Shown here: one piece after another, positions 17,101 to 25,612 of the stretch
How the letters are laid out: each line of letters starts with the position of its first letter
Position numbering within the stretch: position 1 is the stretch's first letter
Assembly: GCA_000585015.1 (NCBI GenBank)
Contig: JFAX01000015.1
Location: 24,013-65,768 of the forward strand
Source: Candidatus Accumulibacter adjunctus
Lineage (GTDB): Bacteria > Pseudomonadota > Gammaproteobacteria > Burkholderiales > Rhodocyclaceae
Direction: 5' to 3'
DNA: 41,756 bases
Notes under the pieces: model-generated
Told to the model about the DNA's origin: nothing
The model's database searches: none
Seen by the model: only the letters and a program-made list of their open reading frames with translations
Made by a program: the position numbers and the translations under genes

Positions 17101-19518
17101 GCGACCCCGGACGAGGAACAGACCGCTGCGGAACTCGCCCTGGCGATGCCGGCCGTCGTACCGGCAGCGATCGCCCCGCCGGCGGCCGCCACCGAGGCAG
17201 AAGTCCCGCTCGTGCAGGACGAGTTCGACGAACAGCTGCTGCCCCTCTTCATCGAGGAGGCGATCGACCTCAACCAGAACATCGCCGCACAGCTGCGTGC
17301 CTGGCGCAGCAACCCCGCCGATCCCGAGCCCGTACGCCGGCTCGCGCGCCTGTTCCACAGTCTCAAGGGCAGTGCGCGCATGGCCGGTGCGATGAGTCTC
17401 GGCAACCTGACGCATGCGATCGAAACGCGCATGAAGGAGGCGCAGGACGCAGGCGCTGCACCGATCGAACTGATCGACGACATCGACAATGCCTTTGACG
17501 TGATCGTCCAGGTGGTCGAACGATTGCAGCGCGGTGAAATGGCCGATACGCCGCTCGAGATTTCCGACGCAGCAGCGCTGGAGATGGTCGGCGAAGCGCC
17601 CACCGACGCCGCAGCGGTTGAAGTCGAGCAGGCAATCACCGGCGTACCCCGCCCGGAGGCACAGGAAGCCGAGGCCGAGGCTGCCGCACAGCGGGCGAAC
17701 CTGCGCGTGCGTGCCGACCTGATCGACAGGCTGGTCAACGAGGCTGGCGAATTGTCGATCGCCCGCCTGCGCATCGAGGGCGAGATGCGCGGCATCAAGG
17801 CTTCGCTGCTCGACCTGACCGAGAACGTGATCCGTCTGCGCCGACAGTTGCGCGAGATCGAGATCCAGGCCGAACTGCAGATGCAGTCGCGCACGGCCGT
17901 AACCGACGAGCAGCATGCCGACTTCGATCCACTCGAGTTCGACCGCTTCACCCGCTTCCAGGAACTGACCCGGATGATGGCCGAATCGGTGAACGACGTC
18001 GCCACCGTGCAGCAGAACCTGCTCAAGAACCTCGACGACGCGAACGCGGCGATCATCGCCCAGGCCCGCCTGAATCGCGAGGTGCAGCAGGAGCTGATGT
18101 CGGTGCGCATGGTTCCGTTCGCCAGCATCGCCGATCGTCTCTATCGCATCGTTCGTCAGGCGAGCAAGGACACTGGCAAGCGGGCAAACCTCGAGATCCG
18201 CGGCGCGCAGCTCGAACTCGACCGCAGCGTCCTCGACAAGATGCTGGCACCCCTGGAGCATGTGCTGCGCAATGCCGTCGCACACGGACTCGAGGATGCA
18301 CCCCTGCGTCGCTCGCGGGGCAAGGCGGATATCGGCGAGATCACGCTGACCCTGGTGCAGGAAGGAAACGAGGTCATCCTGTCGATCGCCGATGACGGTA
18401 CCGGCCTCGACCTCGAACGGCTGCGCGAACGGGGCCTGCGCTCGGGTCTCCTGAGCGAGGAGGATGCCGACGACGCGGAACGGGTGATCGAGCTGATCTT
18501 TGCCCCCGGCATCTCGACAGCCACCCAGGTGTCGCAGCTGGCCGGTCGCGGCATCGGCATGGACGTCCTGAAGAGCGAGGTGACGAGCCTCGGTGGTCGC
18601 ATCGAAGTCCTTTCCAGCGCCGGCCAGGGAACCACCTTCCGGCTCTACCTGCCGCTGACGCTGGCCGTCACCAAGGCTCTGCTGGTCCGCTCCGGCGACC
18701 GCCAGTACGCGATCCCGGCCGCCATGATCGAGCAGGCGCTCGACCTCAAGGAAAAGAGCCTGGCGCGAATCCGCGACGGTCGCGAGGCGGTGTGGACCGG
18801 CAACCGCTATCCGTTCAGCTACCTGCCGCATCTTCTCGGCGAACCGCAGGCGCTGCCCGAGAAGCACGTCCAGTACTGGGTCCTGCTGCTGCGCAGCGGC
18901 AGCAAACGCGTCGCGCTGCAGGTCGACGAACTGCTCGGCAACCAGGAAATCGTCGTCAAGAACATTGGCGCCCAGCTGGCGCGGGTGATCGGCGTCGATG
19001 GCGCCACGGTCCTCGGCAACGGGCAGGTCGTGCTGATCCTGAATCCGATCGCCCTCGCCAGTCGTGACCGCCTGCCAGCAGCGGTGTCACCGGTGCCGAC
19101 CGTGCGACAACCGCTGGCTGCCGATCGCAGCACGGCGACCGTCCCGACCGTCATCATCGTCGACGACTCGCTGACCGTACGCAAGATCACCAGCCGGCTG
19201 CTGGCACGCGAGGGTTACCAGGTGTTGACCGCCAAGGACGGCGTCGACGCCCTCGAGCAGATGGTCGCCGTCGTTCCCGATGTGATGCTGGTCGATATCG
19301 AGATGCCGCGCATGGATGGTTTCGAGCTGACGCGGAACGTGCGCGCCGACAAGCGGCTGGGATCCGTCCCGATCATCATGATCACCTCACGAACGGCGGA
19401 GAAACACCGGCAATACGCGCTCGAACTCGGCGTCAATCATTATCTGGGCAAGCCGTTCCAGGAGGACGAGCTGCTGCGCCTCGTCAGCGGTCACGTCCAG
19501 GAACTCCGCCACGCTTGA
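14155..19518 (+). CDS. chpA: Pil-Chp hybrid histidine kinase ChpA/PilL (multi-Hpt CheA with receiver)
   Basis: 1787-residue CheA-type kinase that controls type IV pili through PilG and PilH. In order: an N-terminal Hpt-like helical unit (H55 in HQVQGA); a long helical region (about 100-680) with no clear phospho-site; three canonical Hpt domains with H723 (HTLKGSGRMVG), H893 (HTLAGIAGTVG) and H1068 (HSLKGSARMAG); a dimerisation region; the ATPase domain with N-box EHVLRNAVAHGLED, DDGTGLDLERL and GRGIGMDVLKSEV; a CheW-like domain (AVTKALLVRSGDRQYAIP); and a C-terminal receiver with acceptor D1714 (VDIEMPRMDGFEL). It has fewer phosphotransfer domains than P. aeruginosa ChpA (about 2470 residues). 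Its 3' end overlaps the convergent photolyase gene by 35 bp. PilL is a synonym. Confidence 0.93.
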   Translation: MNAPTDFDIGPLTWVKSEIDLALERAEQALPAFAVDAADDESNRKQIRFCRTHLHQVQGALTIVGLDGVTQVAEAMEFLLEAMEKQEQPVDAAAVSLVNRSLTALRHYLDDLISGQPNQPLRLLPLYRELQAARGQSRVMASDLFFPDLRVRPPARSTATPKLERSEFEHRLRQQRAHFQRGLLAWLRAPRERAGIPEMLSAVKRIEAIQDLPSARAFWWVATAFLTALGEGGLPPDADARQLCSRIDLQTRRLLEGSSNVAERLMRDALYLVGLARSSHRTVQKVKQAYRLPALMAAEVAPAPLAEDAVRRRLRDVITATEEAWNRFSAGTAQALPVFRAQAATLTTVAEEVGQADFLRLTRAIAEVATFLGQSPARHTDALAMENATAILLAQNAQENLQYLGSSFAHQVDVMAARIHDCIAGTPLPPESELPALDEMSRQAQEKMLVGQVAREITSNLAQIEQVLDGFFRDADKRGDLVQLDAPLRQVIGALAMMRHEGAVAVLRHCTAEVARFSDAAYEPQQTDFERLAEQLSLVGFFVDAMQTGAGDFDEFVSRMRAGGESPAIETEVATVEQEVEQQKREAHALLVALKEQPSDAALRQEVAQNLTALQKDADLVADKELGQQAKHVLSALAAGGDAASQIDAAMATLKPEVPVAPPPSAETIQLSQATAAEVDAELLGIFLEEADEVLGSIQDNLGLLHKEPHDVEVLTALRRSAHTLKGSGRMVGLKDFGEAAWSVEQVLNLWLRQELEVTPQVLDLLGQAYGAFSAWVEHLKTGLGEVPDVSRMCVLAAALRDGDETGLAAAEGPVATVDIAERPDSEVAQAAPAVASGPVAAPDRPRLSIAPALAGIFRDEAAAHLATLQREFSLLEGDLAAPSSHEMYRAAHTLAGIAGTVGLATIKHLGHALELALVRRNHAAGRDSLEAFETVRQAIAELALMLADVAREHEPEPIPSLLAALDSLYPELAVPENVATAATPDEEQTAAELALAMPAVVPAAIAPPAAATEAEVPLVQDEFDEQLLPLFIEEAIDLNQNIAAQLRAWRSNPADPEPVRRLARLFHSLKGSARMAGAMSLGNLTHAIETRMKEAQDAGAAPIELIDDIDNAFDVIVQVVERLQRGEMADTPLEISDAAALEMVGEAPTDAAAVEVEQAITGVPRPEAQEAEAEAAAQRANLRVRADLIDRLVNEAGELSIARLRIEGEMRGIKASLLDLTENVIRLRRQLREIEIQAELQMQSRTAVTDEQHADFDPLEFDRFTRFQELTRMMAESVNDVATVQQNLLKNLDDANAAIIAQARLNREVQQELMSVRMVPFASIADRLYRIVRQASKDTGKRANLEIRGAQLELDRSVLDKMLAPLEHVLRNAVAHGLEDAPLRRSRGKADIGEITLTLVQEGNEVILSIADDGTGLDLERLRERGLRSGLLSEEDADDAERVIELIFAPGISTATQVSQLAGRGIGMDVLKSEVTSLGGRIEVLSSAGQGTTFRLYLPLTLAVTKALLVRSGDRQYAIPAAMIEQALDLKEKSLARIRDGREAVWTGNRYPFSYLPHLLGEPQALPEKHVQYWVLLLRSGSKRVALQVDELLGNQEIVVKNIGAQLARVIGVDGATVLGNGQVVLILNPIALASRDRLPAAVSPVPTVRQPLAADRSTATVPTVIIVDDSLTVRKITSRLLAREGYQVLTAKDGVDALEQMVAVVPDVMLVDIEMPRMDGFELTRNVRADKRLGSVPIIMITSRTAEKHRQYALELGVNHYLGKPFQEDELLRLVSGHVQELRHA

Positions 19519-20944
19519 CGACGGCGTAGCGCTGCAGCGTCCGGCGCCGGGCCTCGTCGTGGTCAACGATCGGTGCCGGTGTCTGCTGCCCGACGTGAAC
19601 GCCACATGCAGCCTGCGCCGCCGCGCTCATCCGCCAGGGCGCATGGATGAAGCGATCGGGGACGCCGGCCAGTTCAGGCAAGTAGCGACGGATGAACCTG
19701 CCGCCAGGATCGAAGCGCTCGGATTGCGTGACGGGATTGAAGATCCGGAAGTAGGGCTGCGCGTCGCAGCCGGTCGATGCCGCCCACTGCCAGCCGCCGT
19801 TGTTGGCCGCGAGATCGAAGTCATTGAGCTGACGGGCGAAATAGGCCTCACCCCGGCGCCAGTCGATGCCCAGATCCTTCGTCAGGAACGACGCCACCAG
19901 CATCCGTAGCCGGTTGTGCATGTACCCGGTGCGGTTGATCTGGCGCATGCCGGCGTCTACCAGAGGGTAGCCGGTCCGCCCGGCGCACCAGTCGGCGAAT
20001 GCCTGCTCGGCGACAGGGCCCTGTTCCCAGGTGATGGCGTCGTACTCCGGCCGGAACGAGCGCTCGACGACATGCGGGAAGCGGTCGAGAATCATGAAGT
20101 AGAAGTCGCGCCAGACGAGTTCGGACAGCCAGGTGGCCGCGCCTTCGACCCCAGGCCGCAGGGCGCCGGCCGTGACCGCCAGGGCAACGAGCTGCCGCAC
20201 CGAAACCGTTCCGAAACGCAGGTGTACCGAGAGGTAGGATACCCCCTTGACCGCCGGAAAGTCGCGCTGCTGCCGGTAGAGATGCAGGCGCGCAGCGAAA
20301 TCCTGCAGCCGCTCACGGCCACCGGACATGCCGGGAGCCATGCCCAGCGCCCGCAGCCCGGTTTCGCCAAAGCCGAGCTCGGCGAGCGCCGGCACACCAA
20401 CCGCCAGCGGCGATGCCACCAGCCGGCCACCGTGTCGGCCGTGAGGCTGCCAGTCGTCCTCGCTCAGCCGCTTCAGCCAGGCATTGCGGTATGGTGTGAA
20501 AACCGTATGCGGTCGCCCGGCCTGGGTCAGGACCTCCTCGCCGTCGAACAGCACCTGGTCCTTGAACAATTCGAAACCGATGCCCTGCGCGCGCAGCGCC
20601 GTCGCCACCGCGGCGTCACGTTGTTTCGCCTGCGGCTCGTAATCCCGATTGGCGAACACCGCCGTCACCGCCAGTTCGCGCGCCAGAAGAGGAATCTCGG
20701 CACGCGCCCAGCCGTGGCGGACGAGCAGCGCGCCGCCTTGCGCCCGCAGCGCATGGTCGAGCTCGAGCAACGATTCGCGGATGAACTCGACGCGCCGATC
20801 AGGCGTGTGGCGCAGCGGATCGAGGATCTCGCAATCGAAGACGAAGGCGCAGTGTACGCGTCTGCCGCGCCGCAGCGCCTCGCACAATGCGGCATGATCA
20901 TGATCCCGCAGGTCACGCCGAAACCAGACAAGTATGGAGTCCAC
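19484..20944 (-). CDS. phrB: Deoxyribodipyrimidine photolyase
   Basis: 486-residue class I CPD photolyase that repairs UV pyrimidine dimers with blue light. N-terminal antenna domain: ILVWFRRDLRDHDHAAL, then ANRDYEPQAKQRD. C-terminal FAD domain: LSELVWRDFYFMIL, TGYPLVDAGMRQINRTGYMHNRLRMLVASFLTKDL, and the FAD/DNA signature DLAANNGGWQWAASTG followed by CDAQPYFRIFNP. All expected blocks are present at normal length. It converges on and overlaps chpA at its 3' end, and is divergent from algH with 47 bp between starts. Confidence 0.95.
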   Translation of the reverse strand: MDSILVWFRRDLRDHDHAALCEALRRGRRVHCAFVFDCEILDPLRHTPDRRVEFIRESLLELDHALRAQGGALLVRHGWARAEIPLLARELAVTAVFANRDYEPQAKQRDAAVATALRAQGIGFELFKDQVLFDGEEVLTQAGRPHTVFTPYRNAWLKRLSEDDWQPHGRHGGRLVASPLAVGVPALAELGFGETGLRALGMAPGMSGGRERLQDFAARLHLYRQQRDFPAVKGVSYLSVHLRFGTVSVRQLVALAVTAGALRPGVEGAATWLSELVWRDFYFMILDRFPHVVERSFRPEYDAITWEQGPVAEQAFADWCAGRTGYPLVDAGMRQINRTGYMHNRLRMLVASFLTKDLGIDWRRGEAYFARQLNDFDLAANNGGWQWAASTGCDAQPYFRIFNPVTQSERFDPGGRFIRRYLPELAGVPDRFIHAPWRMSAAAQAACGVHVGQQTPAPIVDHDEARRRTLQRYAVVKRGGVPGRDR

Positions 20945-20956
20945 CGCCGATTACCT

Positions 20957-20985
20957 TTGTGTCGGCTGCCAGCGCCGATTAGAAT
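20957..20985 (+). promoter_or_regulatory. Sigma-70-like promoter of the algH-ruvX-pyrRBC' operon
   Basis: -35 TTGTGT (20957-20962), 17-bp spacer, -10 TAGAAT (20980-20985). The -10 ends only 6 bp before the algH ATG at 20992, so the predicted transcript would begin at or next to the start codon. Confidence 0.55.
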
Positions 20986-20991
20986 GAGAAC

Positions 20992-21552
20992 ATGCAGAGC
21001 ATCGATCTGACTGATCATTTTCTCATCGCCATGCCAGCGATGGTGGACTCGTATTTCGCCAAATCGCTCGTTTACGTGGCCGAGCACAACCCGCGAGGCG
21101 CCCTCGGGCTGATCGTCAACCGACCAATCGACATGAGCCTCGGCAGCCTGCTCGAGCGGATCGAAGTGCCGCTGCAGGCAGAGGGAGTCGCCAACCTGCC
21201 GGTGTTCTTCGGTGGCCCGGTACAGACCGACCGCGGTTTCGTACTGCACCGACCGATCGGCCACTGGCAGTCCACGCTGGTGGTCAATGAGCACGTCGGT
21301 TTGACCAGTTCACGCGACATCCTGCAGGCAGTCGCCCTGCACGGGCAGCCGCGCGACCTCATGGTGACGCTCGGCTATGCGGGCTGGGCCGCCGGCCAGA
21401 TCGAGCACGAACTGGCGCAGAATGCATGGCTCACGGTACCCGCCGAGTTGCGCATCCTGTTCGAGCTGCCATACGAGGAACGACTGCCGTCAGCACTCGA
21501 ACTGCTCGGCGTCAGCCTGACCAACCTCGTCGACGAAGCGGGACATGCCTGA
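20992..21552 (+). CDS. algH: UPF0301/AlgH (YqgE) family protein
   Basis: 186-residue member of the AlgH/YqgE family, whose biochemical role is not settled. Family blocks: [85 protein letters not shown]. The start matches homologues closely (they begin a few residues before DLT-HFLIAMP), so the ATG is probably right even though no SD precedes it. First gene of the operon; its stop overlaps the ruvX start by 8 bp. The algH-ruvX pairing is conserved across proteobacteria. Confidence 0.92.
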   Translation: MQSIDLTDHFLIAMPAMVDSYFAKSLVYVAEHNPRGALGLIVNRPIDMSLGSLLERIEVPLQAEGVANLPVFFGGPVQTDRGFVLHRPIGHWQSTLVVNEHVGLTSSRDILQAVALHGQPRDLMVTLGYAGWAAGQIEHELAQNAWLTVPAELRILFELPYEERLPSALELLGVSLTNLVDEAGHA

Positions 21553-22000
21553 CACGGCGGCACAACGGAGGGGCACGGTCCTCGCGTTCGATTTCGGCGA
21601 GAAGCGCATCGGCGTGGCGGTTGGCGACTGGCAGCTGCAGCAGGCGCATCCACTGACGACGATCGATGCCGAAGCGAGCAACACGCGCTTTGCCGCCATC
21701 GCGGCACTGATCGCCGAGTGGCAACCGGACAGTCTGATCGTCGGCCGCCCGCTCGCGCTCGATGGCACGCCGCATGCCATGACCGCGCGCTGCGCACGCT
21801 TCGCCAACCAGCTGCGCGGCCGCTTCGGCCTCGCCGTCGAGCACGCCGACGAACGGCTGACCTCGGCGGACGCCGCCGCGCGCCTGCGCGCAGCTGGACA
21901 CGGCGCCCGCCAGGCACGGCGGCACCTCGATGCCCTCGCCGCCCAACTGATCCTGCAGGATCATTTCGACGCCGCGACGCGCGATCGTCTGGCCTGCTGA
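21545..22000 (+). CDS. ruvX: Putative pre-16S rRNA nuclease / Holliday junction resolvase-like YqgF
   Basis: 151-residue RNase H-fold protein. Seen: [17 protein letters not shown] (first catalytic aspartate), [32 protein letters not shown] (catalytic Glu region) and C-terminal [16 protein letters not shown] (last aspartate). YqgF proteins mature the 5' end of 16S rRNA; an older annotation is Holliday junction resolvase RuvX. Coupled to algH by an 8-bp overlap and followed by pyrR after 18 bp, too short for a separate attenuator. Confidence 0.93.
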   Translation: MPDTAAQRRGTVLAFDFGEKRIGVAVGDWQLQQAHPLTTIDAEASNTRFAAIAALIAEWQPDSLIVGRPLALDGTPHAMTARCARFANQLRGRFGLAVEHADERLTSADAAARLRAAGHGARQARRHLDALAAQLILQDHFDAATRDRLAC

Positions 22001-22018
22001 GCCACCGCGAAAACACAG

Positions 22019-22535
22019 ATGAACGCCGAGAAGACAAGCCATACCGTCGCATTGCCCGACGCCGAAGCGCTTTGCGTTCAACTCGCGGCGCTGATCCGAC
22101 CGCAGCTGCAACCGGAAACGGTCCTGGTCGGCATCCACAGCGGCGGCGCCTGGGTTGCCCAGCGCCTGCAGACGCTGCTCGGTCTGGATCGCGAAATCGG
22201 CCTGATCGACGTCTCCTTCTACCGTGACGATTACGGTGCCCGCGGTCTGCATCCGCGGGTGCAGCCGAGCTCGATCCCGTTCGACGTCGAGGGCCGCCGG
22301 CTGATCCTGGTGGACGACGTCCTGTACACCGGCCGCACGACCCGCGCTGCCATCAACGAGCTGTTCGATTATGGCCGCCCGGCAGTGATCCAGCTCGCCG
22401 TCCTGGCCGATCGTGGTCACCGCCAGCTGCCGATCTGCGCCGACTTCTGCCCGTGGCGAGTCGATCTCGACCCGTCCTCCGAACTGGTTCTCTCGCTGGA
22501 TGACGGTGGACGACTGCAGTGGAGCCTCGACGAGC

Positions 22536-22543
<8 letters not shown>
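22019..22543 (+). CDS. pyrR: PyrR-type pyrimidine regulator / uracil phosphoribosyltransferase
   Basis: 174-residue type I phosphoribosyltransferase. The PRPP loop [18 protein letters not shown] and the upstream [19 protein letters not shown] are diagnostic of PyrR. In Bacillus PyrR binds pyr leader RNA; in betaproteobacteria an RNA role is unproven and the protein may act as a UPRTase. The gene overlaps pyrB by 8 bp and sits in the algH-ruvX-pyrR-pyrB-pyrC' operon. I find no antiterminator/terminator leader between ruvX and pyrR. Confidence 0.92.
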
Positions 22544-23495
<952 letters not shown>

Positions 23496-23498
23496 GGC

Positions 23499-24755
23499 AT
23501 GGGTGAGGAAGCGCTGCAGATCCGCAACGGCCGCCTGATCGATCCGGCCAACGGGGTGGACGCACCACTCGACCTGTTCATCGCCGGCGGCCGTGTCGCA
23601 GCGATCGGTCAGCCACCGCCAGGCTTCACGGCGCAGCGCGTCATCGACGCCGGCGGCCTGATCGTCTGCCCGGGACTGGTCGATCTGTCGGCGCGCCTGG
23701 GTGCCATCGAGCCCGAGTTGGCGGCAGCGGTCGCCGGTGGCGTCACCTCGCTCGCCTGCCCGCCCGACAGCAAACCACCGCTCGACGAACCGGGTCTGGT
23801 CGAACGACTGGTCAGGCGCAGCGCCACCGTCGGACTGGCGCGCGTCCATCCGATCGGCGCCCTGACCGAGCAACTCGCCGGCGAGCGACTTGCCGAGATG
23901 AACAGCCTCGCGCGTGCCGGCTGCATCGCCTTCTCGCAGGCCAAACGGGCGATCGTCGACACGCAGATCCTGTTGCGGGCCATGCAGTATGCAGCCACCT
24001 TTGGCTATGCCGTTCGCTTGCGCCCGCAGGATGACTTTCTGGCCCGCGACGGCGTCGCGCACGATGGTGAAGTCGCGTCGCGGCTTGGCCTGACCGGCAT
24101 TCCGGTGGTCGCCGAAAGCATCGCCACCGCCACCGCCCTGCAACTGGCCGCGCATACCGGCGTACGACTGCACCTGTCCCGCCTCTCGTCGGCAGCGGCG
24201 ATCGGCCTCGTGCGTGCGGCCAGGGACGCCGGCATGCGGGTCAGCTGCGACGTCGCGGTGCACCACCTGCACCTGTCCGAGATGGACATCGGCTTTTTCG
24301 ACAGCAATGCACGCTTCGACCCGCCGCTGCGTTCGGCAAGCGACCGCGACGCGCTGCGCAGCGCGGTCGCCGACGGGCTGGCGGCGATCTGTTCCGACCA
24401 CACGCCGGTGGACGCAGACGGCAAGCAGTTGCCGTTCGCCGAGGCCCTGCCCGGTGCGACCGCCGTCGAACTCCTGCTGCCCTTGACCCTGCTCTGGGCA
24501 ACGCAGTCCCGGCTACCGCTGCTGCAGGCTCTCGCCCGCATCACGTCGGATGCAGCGGCGATCCTCGGCATCGCGGCGGGTTCGCTTGCCGTCGGCGACG
24601 CGGCCGACGTCTGCCTCTTCGATCCCGACGAATCCTGGCGCGTCACCCCCGAAACCTTGCGCAGTCAGGGCAAGCACACGCCCTATCTCGGCTACGAGCT
24701 CAGCGGCCGTGTCCGCCTGACACTCGTCGGCGGCAAGGTCGTCTTCGAGGGCTGA
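23499..24755 (+). CDS. Dihydroorotase-like ATCase partner (PyrC'/PyrX), probably non-catalytic
   Basis: 418 residues of the amidohydrolase fold, aligning throughout with dihydroorotases. The metal-binding HxH of the canonical PGLIDxHVHLREP motif is replaced: residues 59-68 read PGLVDLSARL, with S64 and R66 where the histidines belong. A further metal histidine is also lost (LHLSRLSS instead of LHxxHxS). VAVHHLHLSEMD and SDHTPVD near the C-terminus are kept. In Pseudomonas and relatives such an inactive PyrC' forms the dodecameric ATCase with PyrB, and a separate active pyrC does the chemistry. The position 3 bp after pyrB fits that role here. Not a pseudogene: the frame is intact with normal codon use. 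Confidence 0.88.
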   Translation: MGEEALQIRNGRLIDPANGVDAPLDLFIAGGRVAAIGQPPPGFTAQRVIDAGGLIVCPGLVDLSARLGAIEPELAAAVAGGVTSLACPPDSKPPLDEPGLVERLVRRSATVGLARVHPIGALTEQLAGERLAEMNSLARAGCIAFSQAKRAIVDTQILLRAMQYAATFGYAVRLRPQDDFLARDGVAHDGEVASRLGLTGIPVVAESIATATALQLAAHTGVRLHLSRLSSAAAIGLVRAARDAGMRVSCDVAVHHLHLSEMDIGFFDSNARFDPPLRSASDRDALRSAVADGLAAICSDHTPVDADGKQLPFAEALPGATAVELLLPLTLLWATQSRLPLLQALARITSDAAAILGIAAGSLAVGDAADVCLFDPDESWRVTPETLRSQGKHTPYLGYELSGRVRLTLVGGKVVFEG

Positions 24756-24771
24756 GGCGGCCCCCGCCGCC
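24756..24771. terminator. GC hairpin between convergent pyrC' and yggU
   Basis: GGCGGC-CCCC-GCCGCC directly after the pyrC' stop and 7 bp before the yggU stop. A perfect 6-bp all-GC stem but no T-tract; it may serve both converging operons as a pause or 3'-end protection structure. Confidence 0.35.
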
Positions 24772-24778
24772 AGCGCTC

Positions 24779-25069
24779 TCATTCGCCGCGCAGGCGCAGC
24801 ACGGCGTCGGCCGGTGCCCCGCTGACCAGCAACAGCTTGCGCCGCGACTTCTCGCCGCTGCGGATCGCCACCGCCGACCGTGGCACGTCGAGCCGTTGTG
24901 CGATCAGGTCGACCAGGGCGGCATTCGCGCGACCATCGACGGCCGCCGCCGCGAGACGAACCTTCAGCGCATCACCGTGCTCACCGACCACCTCGCTGCG
25001 TTTCGCCCCCGGCTGGACATGCAGCGTCAGGCTCAGGGCTCCCGCGACCTGACGCGCCCATTGGCCCAC
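24779..25069 (-). CDS. DUF167/YggU family protein
   Basis: 96 residues, matching the small YggU/UPF0235 family of unknown function: LTLHVQPGAKRSEVVG, then LKVRLAAAAVDGRANAALVDLIAQRL, SAVAIRSGEKSRRKLLLV. The start is a GTG at 25069, 3 bp after the yggT stop. It is the last gene of yggS-proC-yggT-yggU; the order is conserved across proteobacteria. No reaction is known. Confidence 0.88.
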   Translation of the reverse strand: MGQWARQVAGALSLTLHVQPGAKRSEVVGEHGDALKVRLAAAAVDGRANAALVDLIAQRLDVPRSAVAIRSGEKSRRKLLLVSGAPADAVLRLRGE

Positions 25070-25072
25070 GCG

Positions 25073-25612
25073 CTAGAGGAACATCAGCAGCAACTGCGCC
25101 AAGACGATGGCGACCAGCGGCGACAGGTCGACGCCGCCAATCGTCGGCAACAGGCGCTGGATCGGACGCAGGACCGGCCGGGTCAATTGTGATACCGGCT
25201 GCGCCAGCGGCGAATACGGGCTGACCCACGACAGTACCGCCTGCAGCAGCAGCGCCGCGATCAGCAGGTAGATGGCAAGACGCAGCGTCGCCAGCAAACC
25301 ATACCAGAAGACGAGCGGCAGCCACGCCCCGACGGCGGCGCCTTCAATGCCCCCACGCAGGATGAACACCGCCGACGCGTAAACGACCTGCAGCAGGCAT
25401 GCCGGCAGCAGACTTGCCAGATCGAGACCGTAGAATCCGGGCAGGGCCCGGCGCAGCGGCCTGACGAGCCAGTTGGTCAGCGCGACGACGAAAGTGCCGA
25501 GCTGATTGTTGAAGGACACCCGGCAGGCCTGCATGAAGAAACGCAGCAGCAGCGCGACGGTCAGGAACGACAGCAGCGCATCGAGCAGGAAGAGGCCGGC
25601 AGCGACGATCAT
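25073..25612 (-). CDS. yggT: YggT family integral membrane protein
   Basis: 179 residues with two copies of the YggT unit. Each has a hydrophobic helix, then an LSWVSPYSPLAQPVSQLTRPVLRPIQRLLP-like amphipathic stretch (second copy at about residues 130-160; first copy NNQLGTFVVALTNWLVRPLRRALPG at about 35-60). About four membrane segments. Family members have been linked to osmotic stress and, in Gram-positives and plastids, to division and membrane organisation; the role here is unknown. Its ATG overlaps the proC stop, so the two are coupled. Confidence 0.88.
   Translation of the reverse strand: MIVAAGLFLLDALLSFLTVALLLRFFMQACRVSFNNQLGTFVVALTNWLVRPLRRALPGFYGLDLASLLPACLLQVVYASAVFILRGGIEGAAVGAWLPLVFWYGLLATLRLAIYLLIAALLLQAVLSWVSPYSPLAQPVSQLTRPVLRPIQRLLPTIGGVDLSPLVAIVLAQLLLMFL

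Noticed and set aside
13258-18867. Two open frames of 926-930 residues on the minus strand opposite pilJ and chpA
   Set aside because: Long only because GC-rich third positions remove stop codons; no domain signature, and the plus-strand genes are certain.
22001-22018. PyrR-controlled attenuator ahead of pyrR
   Set aside because: Only 18 bp separate ruvX and pyrR, with no room for an antiterminator and terminator.
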